Shown here in pieces: positions 7,102 to 14,498 of a stretch of DNA of 64,000 nucleotides. Both the position numbers and the translations under genes were made by a program. Every line of letters starts with the position of its first letter. Position 1 is the first letter of the stretch. The stretch covers positions 744,001-808,000 of the forward strand of contig CAWBCO010000002.1 in NCBI GenBank assembly GCA_963787415.1. The letters run 5' to 3'. The notes beneath the pieces were generated by a model that saw nothing but the letters and a program-made list of their open reading frames with translations, ran no database searches and was not told the origin of the DNA. The stretch comes from CAVUWL01 sp963787415. GTDB taxonomy: Bacteria > Actinomycetota > Thermoleophilia > Solirubrobacterales > 70-9.

Positions 7102-8162
7102 TCAATCTGTGACGGCAGGCTCGAGGTAAGTATCGAGTCTTCCAATCGCCTCAGCCTCATTCCCCGGCATTAGGTGCCCATACAGGTCATAGGTGGTCGC
7201 CACTGAGCTATGCCCAACGTAAGTTGAGAGCACCTTCGCGTTGACGCCGGCCGCGATCAGCAGCGATGCGAAGGTGTGGCGGCACTCATGCAAGCCGATC
7301 CCCCGTAGGCCCGCCGCCTTCCATGCACGTCGTGCCCACCGGTTGATCGACGCCGGGTCAAATGGCTTTCCCTCGGCTCTGCAAAAGACGAGTTCGATCC
7401 CGGGCTCGACCCGGGTTGTGTGCTCGAGTAGGTGATCACGCAGGATCCTTGCAATCGGCACGACTCGGCGCCCCGCCTTGCTCTTGGGCTCGATGAATCC
7501 CTCGTGTGGATCCCAGGCGCGGATAACGTGGATTCGCGCTGAGGACCAGATCGACCTGCTCCCACCCGAGCGCCCGCAGCTCGCCGAGTCGCAGCCCGGC
7601 GTAGAGCGCAGTTGCCCACAACGCGCGGTCGACCACCGGAAGCGCCGCAAGCAGCGCCTCAGCTTCGGCGGGTGATGCCACTCGCTCGCGCCGGCCTGTA
7701 GCTGCGGGCATCTCGAGGCCCAGGGTCGGGTTCATGGCGACCTGGTCTCGGGCGAGGGCGTAGCGGTAGATCACCCGCAATGGCATGAAGGCATTGCGGG
7801 AGCTGGAGGGGTCGGCTCCCCCGGCGAGGATCCGGTCGACGAATGCCTGCAGATCCGAGTGGCGAACGTCGCTCAGCTGCCTTGGGCCAGGCTCGGGGTA
7901 GATATGAAGCCGGAGGCTCTGCTCATAGCCGCGGATCGTGCTCGGCTTGTAGGGATGGCCGGATCGATTGCGGATCGCGCCCTCCCTGGCGCCCTTCAGC
8001 CAAGCCTCGCCAGCTTCGCGGATCGTGGTCGCTGTAGGCGCCCGGAACGCTCCCTTGCGTGATGCTGAGCGCGCATCGTCGCGCCACCCTTTGGCCCTTG
8101 CGCTTCTCTACCAGGCGCTCGTATTCGGCGGCCTTCTCGGTATTGCCCCAGGAGACCCGGCA
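7102..8162 (-). pseudogene. Phage-type tyrosine integrase, broken by frameshifts
   Basis: The minus strand encodes a phage-type integrase in pieces. A core-binding domain (STIRGYEQSLRLHIYP, HSDLQAFVDRIL) is in frame with the start of the catalytic domain carrying the first arginine (YAGLRLGELRALGWEQVDL). After one extra base near 7546 the frame shifts, and the rest follows in another phase with the remaining catalytic residues: a lysine region (KSKAGRRVVPI), HECRHTF, VGHSSVATTYDLYGH with the nucleophilic tyrosine, then a normal C-terminus. A second shift or loss lies further up, near 8070-8130: the core-binding frame has no start codon and runs back into a stop, while a neighbouring frame continues with EKAAEYERLVEKR. 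The recombinase is therefore probably inactive and the element fixed, unless these shifts are assembly errors. Confidence 0.75.
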
Positions 8163-8400
8163 TCACGGCCTCTTGGGCAACTTGGCGATCGACTGGTGAG
8201 GATGAGACCAATTCAGCTCTCGCAGCAACGAACCATCGAGCCTAGCGTTTCGCCGGTTGAGGTTCCCATTCTGTTGCGTCTACGTCCATAGCGATAGCGT
8301 CACGTCCCGCTCGCAATGATGGCAACGCAGGATAAGTCAAGCTCGTCTCCGCGAAGACCACCGGCACAGCATGGGCTTTCCCCCGCGCTACGCTCTCCCA

Positions 8401-8637
8401 ATGACCGAGGAGCAGGCAAAAGCGCAGTGTGGCCGCTTCGCGGCCGAGCACCCCGATCGTGAGACTCACCGCTGGGTTCCCGTCGGCAAAGGTGGAGACG
8501 AGTGGACCGTCGCAAAGATTGGCTTTGCACCCGCGATTGAAGCTACATCGACCGAGGTACGAGCCCAGGAGCGCCCGTCTCCTGAGGATCCACGGTCCAA
8601 AGTCCCTTGGCAGAACCGCCCGTCTGGCATCGCCTAG
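8401..8637 (+). CDS. Small conserved-looking island protein, 78 aa
   Basis: Begins MTEEQAKAQCGRFAAEHPD and continues THRWVPVGKGGDEWTVAKIG, a pattern I associate with small uncharacterised proteins of actinobacterial phages and islands: a helix followed by a basic-aromatic beta segment. An in-frame ATG at 8371 would add 10 residues, but the protein-like part begins at 8401. No Shine-Dalgarno is visible; a TACGCT box ends 8 nt before the ATG, which would fit a leaderless transcript. It lies between the integrase remnant and tRNA-Thr, on the opposite strand from both. Function unknown. Confidence 0.55.
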   Translation: MTEEQAKAQCGRFAAEHPDRETHRWVPVGKGGDEWTVAKIGFAPAIEATSTEVRAQERPSPEDPRSKVPWQNRPSGIA

Positions 8638-8693
8638 CGGGATCCCGACCCGAGTACTACGGATAATCTGCCCGTCGTCATGCTCATGCGGCG

Positions 8694-8846
8694 ATGGCCA
8701 AGTACGTCCTCGCCTACAACCGCCAGTGGCGAGAGAAGTTCGCCGATCGCAGGAAGCGATCGAGTTTGTCGCGAGACGCCGGAAAATTCGCTTTTTCGCC
8801 CTGGGAGCGGGAAGTCGGACTTGATGCAATACCTGCGACTTGGTGA
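8694..8846 (+). CDS. Possible small protein or remnant, 50 aa
   Basis: ATG at 8694 to TGA at 8844-8846 encodes 50 residues beginning MAKYVLAYNRQWREKF. The first nine resemble the opening of YCII/DGPF-type small proteins (MAKYVLxY), but the rest does not continue that fold, so this may be a decayed fragment or chance. No clear ribosome binding site. The stop lies inside the TGGTGACCA repeat. Confidence 0.25.
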   Translation: MAKYVLAYNRQWREKFADRRKRSSLSRDAGKFAFSPWEREVGLDAIPATW

Positions 8847-8862
8847 CCAAAAGTGGTGACCA
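8841..8862. repeat. Tandem TGGTGACCA repeat near the tRNA 3' end
   Basis: TGGTGACCA occurs at 8841-8849 and again at 8854-8862, 13 bp from start to start, each copy nearly palindromic. Placement 60-80 bp beyond the 3' end of tRNA-Thr, on the integrase side, suits arm-type integrase sites or an operator. This is inference. Confidence 0.35.
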
Positions 8863-8923
8863 CGGACCAGTGCTCGAAGTTCCAAGCAACATAAAATCCA
8901 GATATTTGCAGGGATTTTATTAG

Positions 8924-8996
8924 AGCCCGCCTCCGGAATCGAACCGGAAACCTCCTGATTACAAATCAGGTGCTCTGCCAATTGAGCTAGGCGGGC
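8924..8996 (-). tRNA. tRNA-Thr (anticodon TGT)
   Basis: A complete cloverleaf of 73 nt reads on the minus strand. The 7-bp acceptor is GCCCGCC/GGCGGGC, the D-arm GCTC...GAGC, the anticodon arm CCTGA-TTTGTAA-TCAGG with anticodon TGT, and the T-arm TCCGG-TTCGATT-CCGGA, with discriminator U. CCA is not encoded. It decodes threonine ACA codons. Its 3' end faces the integrase remnant and defence cassette, the usual geometry of an island integrated at a tRNA gene. Confidence 0.95.
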
Positions 8997-9480
8997 TAGT
9001 CTCTAGATTTTCGGCTCTAGAGGAGCAGTTTCCTGGGTCGCATTGTCTTTGCTCCCAAGCCTTCTACGTGGTCATTTTGAGTTTTGAGGCCCAATCGAGT
9101 GCCGCATCGAACACATCCAAACCGGGCCGAGACGACCGTTCTCGTCCTCTCACGCCTTAGCGTAGTCAACGGACCCCGATCGAGTGACAACATGTTCTCC
9201 GACAGCTTTGTGAGCCACATAGGCGGCTCAACTGAGTGCGACCGATACAGCGATCGTCGCCGTCACGCTGGCGTCGGTCGGATTGACCCGATGCCCTCTC
9301 AACGTCGCCGCTCTCTCGCTGGTTGCCTCGGTTGGGGTTGTCGACGAAATGAAGCCTCGCCGAGGCCTCTTGACTCTGCGGCCTTGCAGAGGCGAGAGGT
9401 CGGAGGTGCGCGCGTCCAGGTAAAAATCAGCTGTTCGGTCGGTTGAGCTTGACCGGCAAGCTGCCGAATATAAGGAAGGA
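8997..9480. other. Intergenic stretch between tRNA-Thr and the acetyltransferase gene
   Basis: No convincing gene. Short open frames exist on both strands but have no recognisable product or ribosome binding site. It contains the second copy of TTTTCGGCTCTA (9008-9019), presumably the tRNA promoter on the minus strand, and the AAGGAAGGA ribosome binding site of the 9481 gene at its right end. Confidence 0.5.
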
Positions 9481-10491
9481 ATGGAGACAGCAAAATTCCG
9501 TTTCCTAGGACCCGAGGAGGGAGCACTTCTCAGCGAGGCGATCAAAAGCTCCTACGGGGATACCTATGACGTGCGTTGGGTATATGACCCTGCCGTGGTA
9601 TCGGCCAGGCTTGCCGCCGGCACCTACGTGTCCTGCATTGCCGAATCGCCGCGCGGGGAACTGCTCTGTCACGAGGGGATGAGCCTGACATGCACCACCG
9701 ACGCCGTGGGTCACTCTGGTCAGGCCGTGACGATGCCCAGCGCACGAGGCCAGCACATTTTCACCCGCACCAAGCGCCACCTGATGCAATGGGCGCAAGC
9801 AAGAGGGATGTCGGGTATCTACAGTGAGGCGACCGCCGCACACGCCTTCAGCCAGCTTGCCAACCTCGAGCTGGGAGCCCATGAGACGGGCTTTTTGCTC
9901 GGCTGGATCCCGGCCAGCGTCTCAAACAATGCCGCCGGGGATGCTCGCCGCAGGCGCCGTTCCGCGGCGCTTTTTTACAGCAAGCTCAACAACGGCCAGG
10001 AGCGAGCCGTCTATGCACCAGCGCGGCACCATGAAGTCGTCGCTCGCACGCTGGATCTCTGTCAACTCCGGGGCAAGTTGGCCTCACCGTCACCGACTGC
10101 CCGGCTGGAGCCGCGCAGCGTTTTAGGAGTCGATATCGATGCCGACCACAACCTCGCGTTGCTCACAATCCATCTCCCTGGGGCGGATCTGCAAGAGGCG
10201 ATCAGCGCCGAGCGCCGTCACCTCTTTCACCGCCTCGGACTCGATGCGGTCTACGTCGACCTACCAATGCAGGTGCCGGCCACCGCTCTGATCGCCGAGC
10301 ATCTCGAGCAACTCGGCCTCTCCTACGCCGGGATCTTTCCCAACCATCTTTGCGACGGCGACGTACTACGGATGCAGTCGCTTCACCGAGTACGGATCTC
10401 ACCCGCGGATGTCACGATCGCTTCCGAACATGGTCGCGACCTTCTCGATTACGTGCTCGCCGACCTGCCCGAGGCGAATCTCGCCGTCTGA
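9481..10491 (+). CDS. GNAT-like acetyltransferase, two-part, 336 aa
   Basis: The N-terminal half (FRFLGPEEGALLSEAIKSSYG, AESPRGELLCHEGMSL, MPSARGQHIFTRTKRHLMQW, then EATAAHAFSQLANLELGAHETGFLLG) follows the GNAT fold seen in proteins that often accompany RsbW-type anti-sigma factors. The C-terminal half (LLTIHLPGADLQEAISAERR, LDAVYVDLPMQV, LGLSYAGIFP) looks like a second, degenerate GNAT unit. The substrate is unknown. The start follows AAGGAAGGA. It converges on the sigma-factor gene at 10505, 13 bp away; a link to stress or sigma regulation is suggested by family context only. No membrane segments. Confidence 0.6.
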   Translation: METAKFRFLGPEEGALLSEAIKSSYGDTYDVRWVYDPAVVSARLAAGTYVSCIAESPRGELLCHEGMSLTCTTDAVGHSGQAVTMPSARGQHIFTRTKRHLMQWAQARGMSGIYSEATAAHAFSQLANLELGAHETGFLLGWIPASVSNNAAGDARRRRRSAALFYSKLNNGQERAVYAPARHHEVVARTLDLCQLRGKLASPSPTARLEPRSVLGVDIDADHNLALLTIHLPGADLQEAISAERRHLFHRLGLDAVYVDLPMQVPATALIAEHLEQLGLSYAGIFPNHLCDGDVLRMQSLHRVRISPADVTIASEHGRDLLDYVLADLPEANLAV

Positions 10492-10504
10492 GAACCGGGC
10501 CGTC

Positions 10505-11215
10505 CTAGAGCGGAACCTCACGCGAGGCCAGATGAGCACCGACCTTGCGCTTGACCCGCTGCAGGGCATTGTCCACGGTCTTGGTGTCGCACTCGATTCG
10601 CTCGGCGACGATCTCATAGGAATGGCCGTCTAGGTAGAGGGAGAGGACGCGGCTCTCGAGGTCAGAAAGGACGCCAGAAACACCGGAGAGGCAGGAGACG
10701 AGACTCTCCAACTCTTCGGCGGCAATCACCTGGTTGACCGGGTCAAACACGGTGGGACCAGCGAGGATCTCATCCAGAGTCGTTTCAGAATCACCAGCAG
10801 CAGCCGGTGTCTGGCTGAATGAAACGTATTGATTGAGCGGCGTGTGCTTGTTTCGGGTCGCAGTCTTCACCGCGGTGATGATCTGACGGGTGATGCAGAG
10901 CTCCGCGAAGTTGCGAAAACTCGACTCACGATCCGTTCGGTAGTCCCGAACCGCCTTATAGAGACCTAGAAGGCCCTCTTGAATCAGGTCATCGGATTCG
11001 CCTCCCAAGAGGAAGTAGGAGGAGGCCTTCAGCCGAACAAAGCCACGGTAGCGTCGGACTATCGCATCGTAGGCGTCGGGCTTTCCTTCCTTGGCGAGGG
11101 CAACCAGATAGTGATCATCAAGCTCAGGTTGAGAGTTAGTCTGATGGGGGCGAGCAGCTACTGAACGACGTCCGGAAGGAAGTCGCATTTCCTGCGTAGG
11201 CGTAGATAGAGCCAC
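10505..11215 (-). CDS. SigH-like RNA polymerase sigma factor
   Basis: 236 aa from the GTG at 11215. Region 2 is clear: YLVALAKEGKPDAYDAIVRR, then GESDDLIQEGLLGLYKAVRDY with the -10-recognition segment, then FAELCITRQIITAVKTATR. Region 4 ends the protein (LSDLESRVLSLYLDGHSYEIVAERIE, DTKTVDNALQRVKRK, a helix-turn-helix). This is the layout of the SigH/Spo0H-like group. The frame opens as far as 11446, but AGGAG stands 8 nt before this GTG while the ATG at 11188 has AGGAA directly abutting it, so the GTG is preferred. A TTGACA-N16-TAAACT promoter lies about 100 nt upstream. It follows cysS and rlmB, a common order in Firmicutes and Actinobacteria. Confidence 0.85.
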   Translation of the reverse strand: MALSTPTQEMRLPSGRRSVAARPHQTNSQPELDDHYLVALAKEGKPDAYDAIVRRYRGFVRLKASSYFLLGGESDDLIQEGLLGLYKAVRDYRTDRESSFRNFAELCITRQIITAVKTATRNKHTPLNQYVSFSQTPAAAGDSETTLDEILAGPTVFDPVNQVIAAEELESLVSCLSGVSGVLSDLESRVLSLYLDGHSYEIVAERIECDTKTVDNALQRVKRKVGAHLASREVPL

Positions 11216-11322
11216 AGATCCTTCTCCTTGTGAAGGGTCGTGGCGCCGTTTACCTCCCCTGAGGCGCCCTATGGACTGGGAGAGCTCAGACTCAAGCTGA
11301 GGTTCACCCTTTATCGGGCCTA

Positions 11323-11350
11323 AGTTTACGGCCGAACGGAGTTCTGTCAA
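11323..11350 (-). promoter_or_regulatory. Sigma-70-type promoter for the sigma-factor gene
   Basis: On the minus strand TTGACA (11345-11350) is a perfect -35 and TAAACT (11323-11328) a good -10, with a 16-bp spacer. Transcription would start near 11316, leaving a leader of about 100 nt before the GTG at 11215. The sigma gene can thus be expressed apart from rlmB/cysS. Confidence 0.65.
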
Positions 11351-11475
11351 CCCCGAACTGAGGTTCGTGCAACCGCCGTTGCATTTGCTTGCCGCGACCT
11401 GCGATCGGCAAGCGGCGCAAATCGGCGGGCTCGAGCAGGTTTGCACTCCTCCGCCCGGCGATCGGCGTGCCCGCC

Positions 11476-12144
11476 CTATTCGGATCCTATTCGCTGGCGA
11501 ACTGCCTCAAAGAGCAAAGCGGCGGCGGCGGCTGAGACATTCAGGGATGCGATCCGGCCTGCATGGGGTAGGGCAATCAGCCCGTCACAGACCGCAGCAA
11601 CCCGAGGGCGAATCCCCGCGCCCTCGCCCCCCAAAACGAGCACGGTTGGGCCGCTGAGGTCGACCTCCCATGGCGTCTTTTCGGCCCCAACCTCGGCCCC
11701 CCAGATCCAAAAGCCCGCCCGCTTTGCCTCACCCAGCCAATCGGCGAGGTTGCGAGCTCGAGCGATCGCGATCTGCTCCACCGCTCCAGCCGATGCCTTG
11801 CAGGCTGCCGCCGTAACCTCGGCGGAGCGTCGGTTTGGAATAACGATGGCCGCCGCGCCCGCGCACTCTGCGGAGCGACAGACTGCGCCCAGGTTGCGTG
11901 GATCCTGAACCTGATCGAGGGCAAGGAGAAGCGCGCCGGGCTGTTGCAGGACAGCGCCAGGGTCAACGTAGCGATAGGGATCAACCTCCGCTACAAGGCC
12001 CTGATGATCAGCTGAACCACAGAGGCGCTCGAGCTCTTGGGCCGAAGTCTGCGGAGCCTGCCAGATTTGGTGGACTCGCCGTGGGCCTCGCTTCGCCTCC
12101 GCAATTGGCCGGCGACCGTAGATGATCTGGCCCGTCTCGACCAC
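11476..12144 (-). CDS. rlmB: TrmH-family 23S rRNA 2'-O-ribose methyltransferase (RlmB)
   Basis: 222 aa. It shows the SPOUT/TrmH motifs in order: motif 1 LALDQVQDPRNLGAVCRSAE, motif 2 LVLGGEGAGIRPRV, and motif 3 IASLNVSAAAAALLFEAVR, which form the trefoil knot that binds S-adenosylmethionine. The N-terminal part (IIYGRRPIAEAKRG) is the substrate-binding domain of RlmB, which methylates the peptidyl-transferase-loop guanosine (G2251 in E. coli). The GTG start at 12144 directly follows the cysS stop TAG, so translation is coupled. cysS-rlmB neighbours are widespread in Gram-positives. No anomalies seen. Confidence 0.9.
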   Translation of the reverse strand: MVETGQIIYGRRPIAEAKRGPRRVHQIWQAPQTSAQELERLCGSADHQGLVAEVDPYRYVDPGAVLQQPGALLLALDQVQDPRNLGAVCRSAECAGAAAIVIPNRRSAEVTAAACKASAGAVEQIAIARARNLADWLGEAKRAGFWIWGAEVGAEKTPWEVDLSGPTVLVLGGEGAGIRPRVAAVCDGLIALPHAGRIASLNVSAAAAALLFEAVRQRIGSE

Positions 12145-13506
12145 CTATCCCTTACGAACGAGTCGCGCTCCGCCGGCGGAGTCGCGAACCTCCCAGCCGA
12201 GCTCGTCGAGATCGGCGCGGATCTGATCGGCGCGCCCAAAGTCCCTGGCTGCGCGAGCTGCCTGACGCTCTCGCAGCAGCTCCTCGGCCTCCGGGTCCGC
12301 TGTCACATCGACCTTGGTGAGCGAACCGAGGCCCACCAACTCGAGCATCTCAGCCAGGGCGGCCGGAGCACCTCCCAGCTCTCGTCGGTTTGCCTCAGCG
12401 AGAAGCTCAAAGACCTCGGCCATCGCTTTAGGAGTGTTGAAATCCTCGGCCAAGGCATCGCGAAAGCCGACCAGGCGCGCCGTGACGAACTCTTCATCCT
12501 GCAAGTCATCTGCGATCCCAGGCCGATGTGGATGCTCGCGGAAGAAATTTCGCAGCCGCTTAACTCGCATCGATGCCTGTTGCAATTGCTCGGCGTCGAA
12601 GGTCAGAGGCTGACGATAGTGACCGGAGATCAAGTAGTCCAGGACCGCCTCACGTCCGCAGCTCTCAAGCGCCTCAGAGAGCTGAAAAATATTGCCCCCT
12701 GATTTCGACATCTTGGCGGCCTTTGACTCGATCATCCCGTTGTGCATCCAGATTTGGGCAAACGGGCGCCCCGCCGCCTCCGACTGAGCGATCTCGTTCT
12801 CGTGGTGGGGGAAGATCAGATCAGATCCGCCCCCGTGAACGGCAAAGGAGGGTCCGAGCTCGGCCTCGGCCATCGCCGAGCACTCGATATGCCAGCCTGG
12901 TCGCCCCAAACCCCACGGTGAGTTCCAGCTGGTGTCCTCGTCGTCCTTGTGGGCCTTCCAGAGCGCGAAGTCAAGCGATTTCTCCTTCAACGAGATCGAG
13001 CCGGCCTCCTCTCCCTGATCCATCTCCGCCGGGTTGCGGTTGGAGAGCTTGCCGTAGCCATCGAAACTTCGAACCCGAAAGTAGACGTCCCCGCCACTCT
13101 CATAGGCATGGCCCGAAGCGATCAGCTCGACGATCAATCCAACGATCTGCTCCATTGTCTCGCTCGCCAGCGGCTCTGCATCGGGTCGGCCGATACCGAG
13201 CAAGTCCGTGTCTATGAGGTAGGCGGCAGTCATCCGAGCTGCGAAACGCGGCGAAGGCTCCCCCGCCTTTCTCGCCGCTTCATAGATCTTGTCGTTTACG
13301 TCGGTGATATTGATCACCAGCCGCACCCGATATTCCAGCGAGCGAAGAAAGCGGGCAAAAAGGGAAAAGATGACGAACGGTCGCGCGTTGCCGATGTGGA
13401 TCCGGCTGTAGACGGTGGGCCCACAAGCGTAGATCCCGATCTCGCTACCGGGATCGAGCGCTCGAAGCTCTCCCGTCAGCGTGTCCCTTATCCGTACCTC
13501 GTGCAT
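12145..13506 (-). CDS. cysS: Cysteinyl-tRNA synthetase
   Basis: 453 aa, normal family length. It charges tRNA-Cys. Class I signatures are present: RIHIGNARPF (HIGH-type) near residue 36 and KMSKSGGN near 266. Zinc ligands are expected from CGPTV near 29, the WHIECSAMAE segment near 205 and the HHENE segment near 235. The C-terminal DALR-like and extension regions (LLRERQAARAARDFGRADQI) are intact. It is followed without a gap by rlmB and preceded by 45 nt and a coiled-coil gene. Start ATG at 13506. Confidence 0.95.
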   Translation of the reverse strand: MHEVRIRDTLTGELRALDPGSEIGIYACGPTVYSRIHIGNARPFVIFSLFARFLRSLEYRVRLVINITDVNDKIYEAARKAGEPSPRFAARMTAAYLIDTDLLGIGRPDAEPLASETMEQIVGLIVELIASGHAYESGGDVYFRVRSFDGYGKLSNRNPAEMDQGEEAGSISLKEKSLDFALWKAHKDDEDTSWNSPWGLGRPGWHIECSAMAEAELGPSFAVHGGGSDLIFPHHENEIAQSEAAGRPFAQIWMHNGMIESKAAKMSKSGGNIFQLSEALESCGREAVLDYLISGHYRQPLTFDAEQLQQASMRVKRLRNFFREHPHRPGIADDLQDEEFVTARLVGFRDALAEDFNTPKAMAEVFELLAEANRRELGGAPAALAEMLELVGLGSLTKVDVTADPEAEELLRERQAARAARDFGRADQIRADLDELGWEVRDSAGGARLVRKG

Positions 13507-13551
13507 GGTCTGATGCTAATCAGCCAAGGAGCCGTGACTGGACTCCCGCGT

Positions 13552-14421
13552 CTAGAAGGTGCGGTAGCCCGAGGTGGAGGCGGGGGTTTTGTTGCGCGCC
13601 CAAGTCGGAGCGGTCTCCTCCGCGGCCGCCAAAGCCTCCCTCTTAGCCTTTTTGGCGCTCGCCTTGATCTCCTCCTCGGCGGCCTCTCGGGCGCGTTCCT
13701 CGCGCCGTTCTGCCTGAACGCGGATCCTGTCTGACTCAGCCTGGAGTTGATTCTCTGCCCGCGCGCGGGCGAGATCGGAGGCCTCGAGCTCAACTTTCTC
13801 GATTAGCTTGCGAACCCGATCCTCGGCCTCGCGCCTCACTTCCTCGGTTCCCTCCATCACCCGGCGCTCGACTTCTGTCTCCAACCGTACGGCGCTCTCA
13901 CGCGCCTCGGTGGCCGCTGTCTCCGCGTCAGCCGCGCGCTGCTCGGCGGCGGCCACACGACGATCGGCTTCCAGTTGTGCCTTCTCGCGAGCCTCTTCAA
14001 TCCTTCGCTCCGCTTGGCGCGTCAATTTGCTGAGCGACTCGGTCAGCGATTTCTCGGCGTCGGTGCGGGCAGCTGCCAGCTCGAGCGCTAGCGCCTCGCG
14101 TTCGCGCTCGATTTCGCGCCGCAGTCCCTCAAAGGCATCCTCTGCACGATCCCTCGCCTCTTCGGCGCGTCCAACCCGAGCCTCGGCCTCGTGCCTTTTG
14201 ACGCGCTCGGCACTGATCCGTGCACGCCCCTCCTCGCCAAGTTTGCGAAGCGTTGTCAGCGCCCTTTGCTTTAGCTCAGCACGAACCTCCTCGGTCCTGC
14301 CTTCAGCCTCAGCGACCCGCTCCTCGCTAACACGAACCCATTCCAGAGCCTGCTCGGCGATGCCGCGCACCGTCTCCCTCGCCTCGCCTACCGTCTTCAG
14401 CTGAACCGCGGGTTCTCCCAT
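13552..14421 (-). CDS. Long coiled-coil protein of unknown function, 289 aa
   Basis: Almost the whole length, residues about 15-265, is charged heptad-like sequence rich in Glu, Arg, Ala and Lys (for example EERVAEAEGRTEEVRAELKQ), with no membrane segment or catalytic motif. It predicts one extended coiled coil with a short disordered end. Such proteins act as scaffolds (DivIVA- or Wag31-like polarity factors, tropomyosin-like organisers), but no diagnostic domain is visible and the N-terminal DivIVA lipid-binding signature is absent. It lies between the acyl-CoA synthetase and cysS genes on the same strand. The strong coding bias of the opposite strand here is a shadow of the repetitive codons. 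Confidence 0.6.
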   Translation of the reverse strand: MGEPAVQLKTVGEARETVRGIAEQALEWVRVSEERVAEAEGRTEEVRAELKQRALTTLRKLGEEGRARISAERVKRHEAEARVGRAEEARDRAEDAFEGLRREIEREREALALELAAARTDAEKSLTESLSKLTRQAERRIEEAREKAQLEADRRVAAAEQRAADAETAATEARESAVRLETEVERRVMEGTEEVRREAEDRVRKLIEKVELEASDLARARAENQLQAESDRIRVQAERREERAREAAEEEIKASAKKAKREALAAAEETAPTWARNKTPASTSGYRTF

Positions 14422-14498
14422 GTCTCCGCCAACCTACTATGCGCACCGGAAGCGACGCCACCCAGGTGCAGATCGAAAAAAGCGCAATTTGCGCTGCC

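Noticed and set aside
8242..8892. 216-aa minus-strand frame next to tRNA-Thr
   Set aside because: It reads as Arg/Ser/Gly-rich sequence with no domain and lies opposite the better-supported small gene at 8401-8637.
13808..14404. 198-aa plus-strand frame opposite the coiled-coil gene
   Set aside because: Ser/Arg/Ala-only composition mirrors the repetitive Glu/Arg/Ala codons of the real gene on the other strand.
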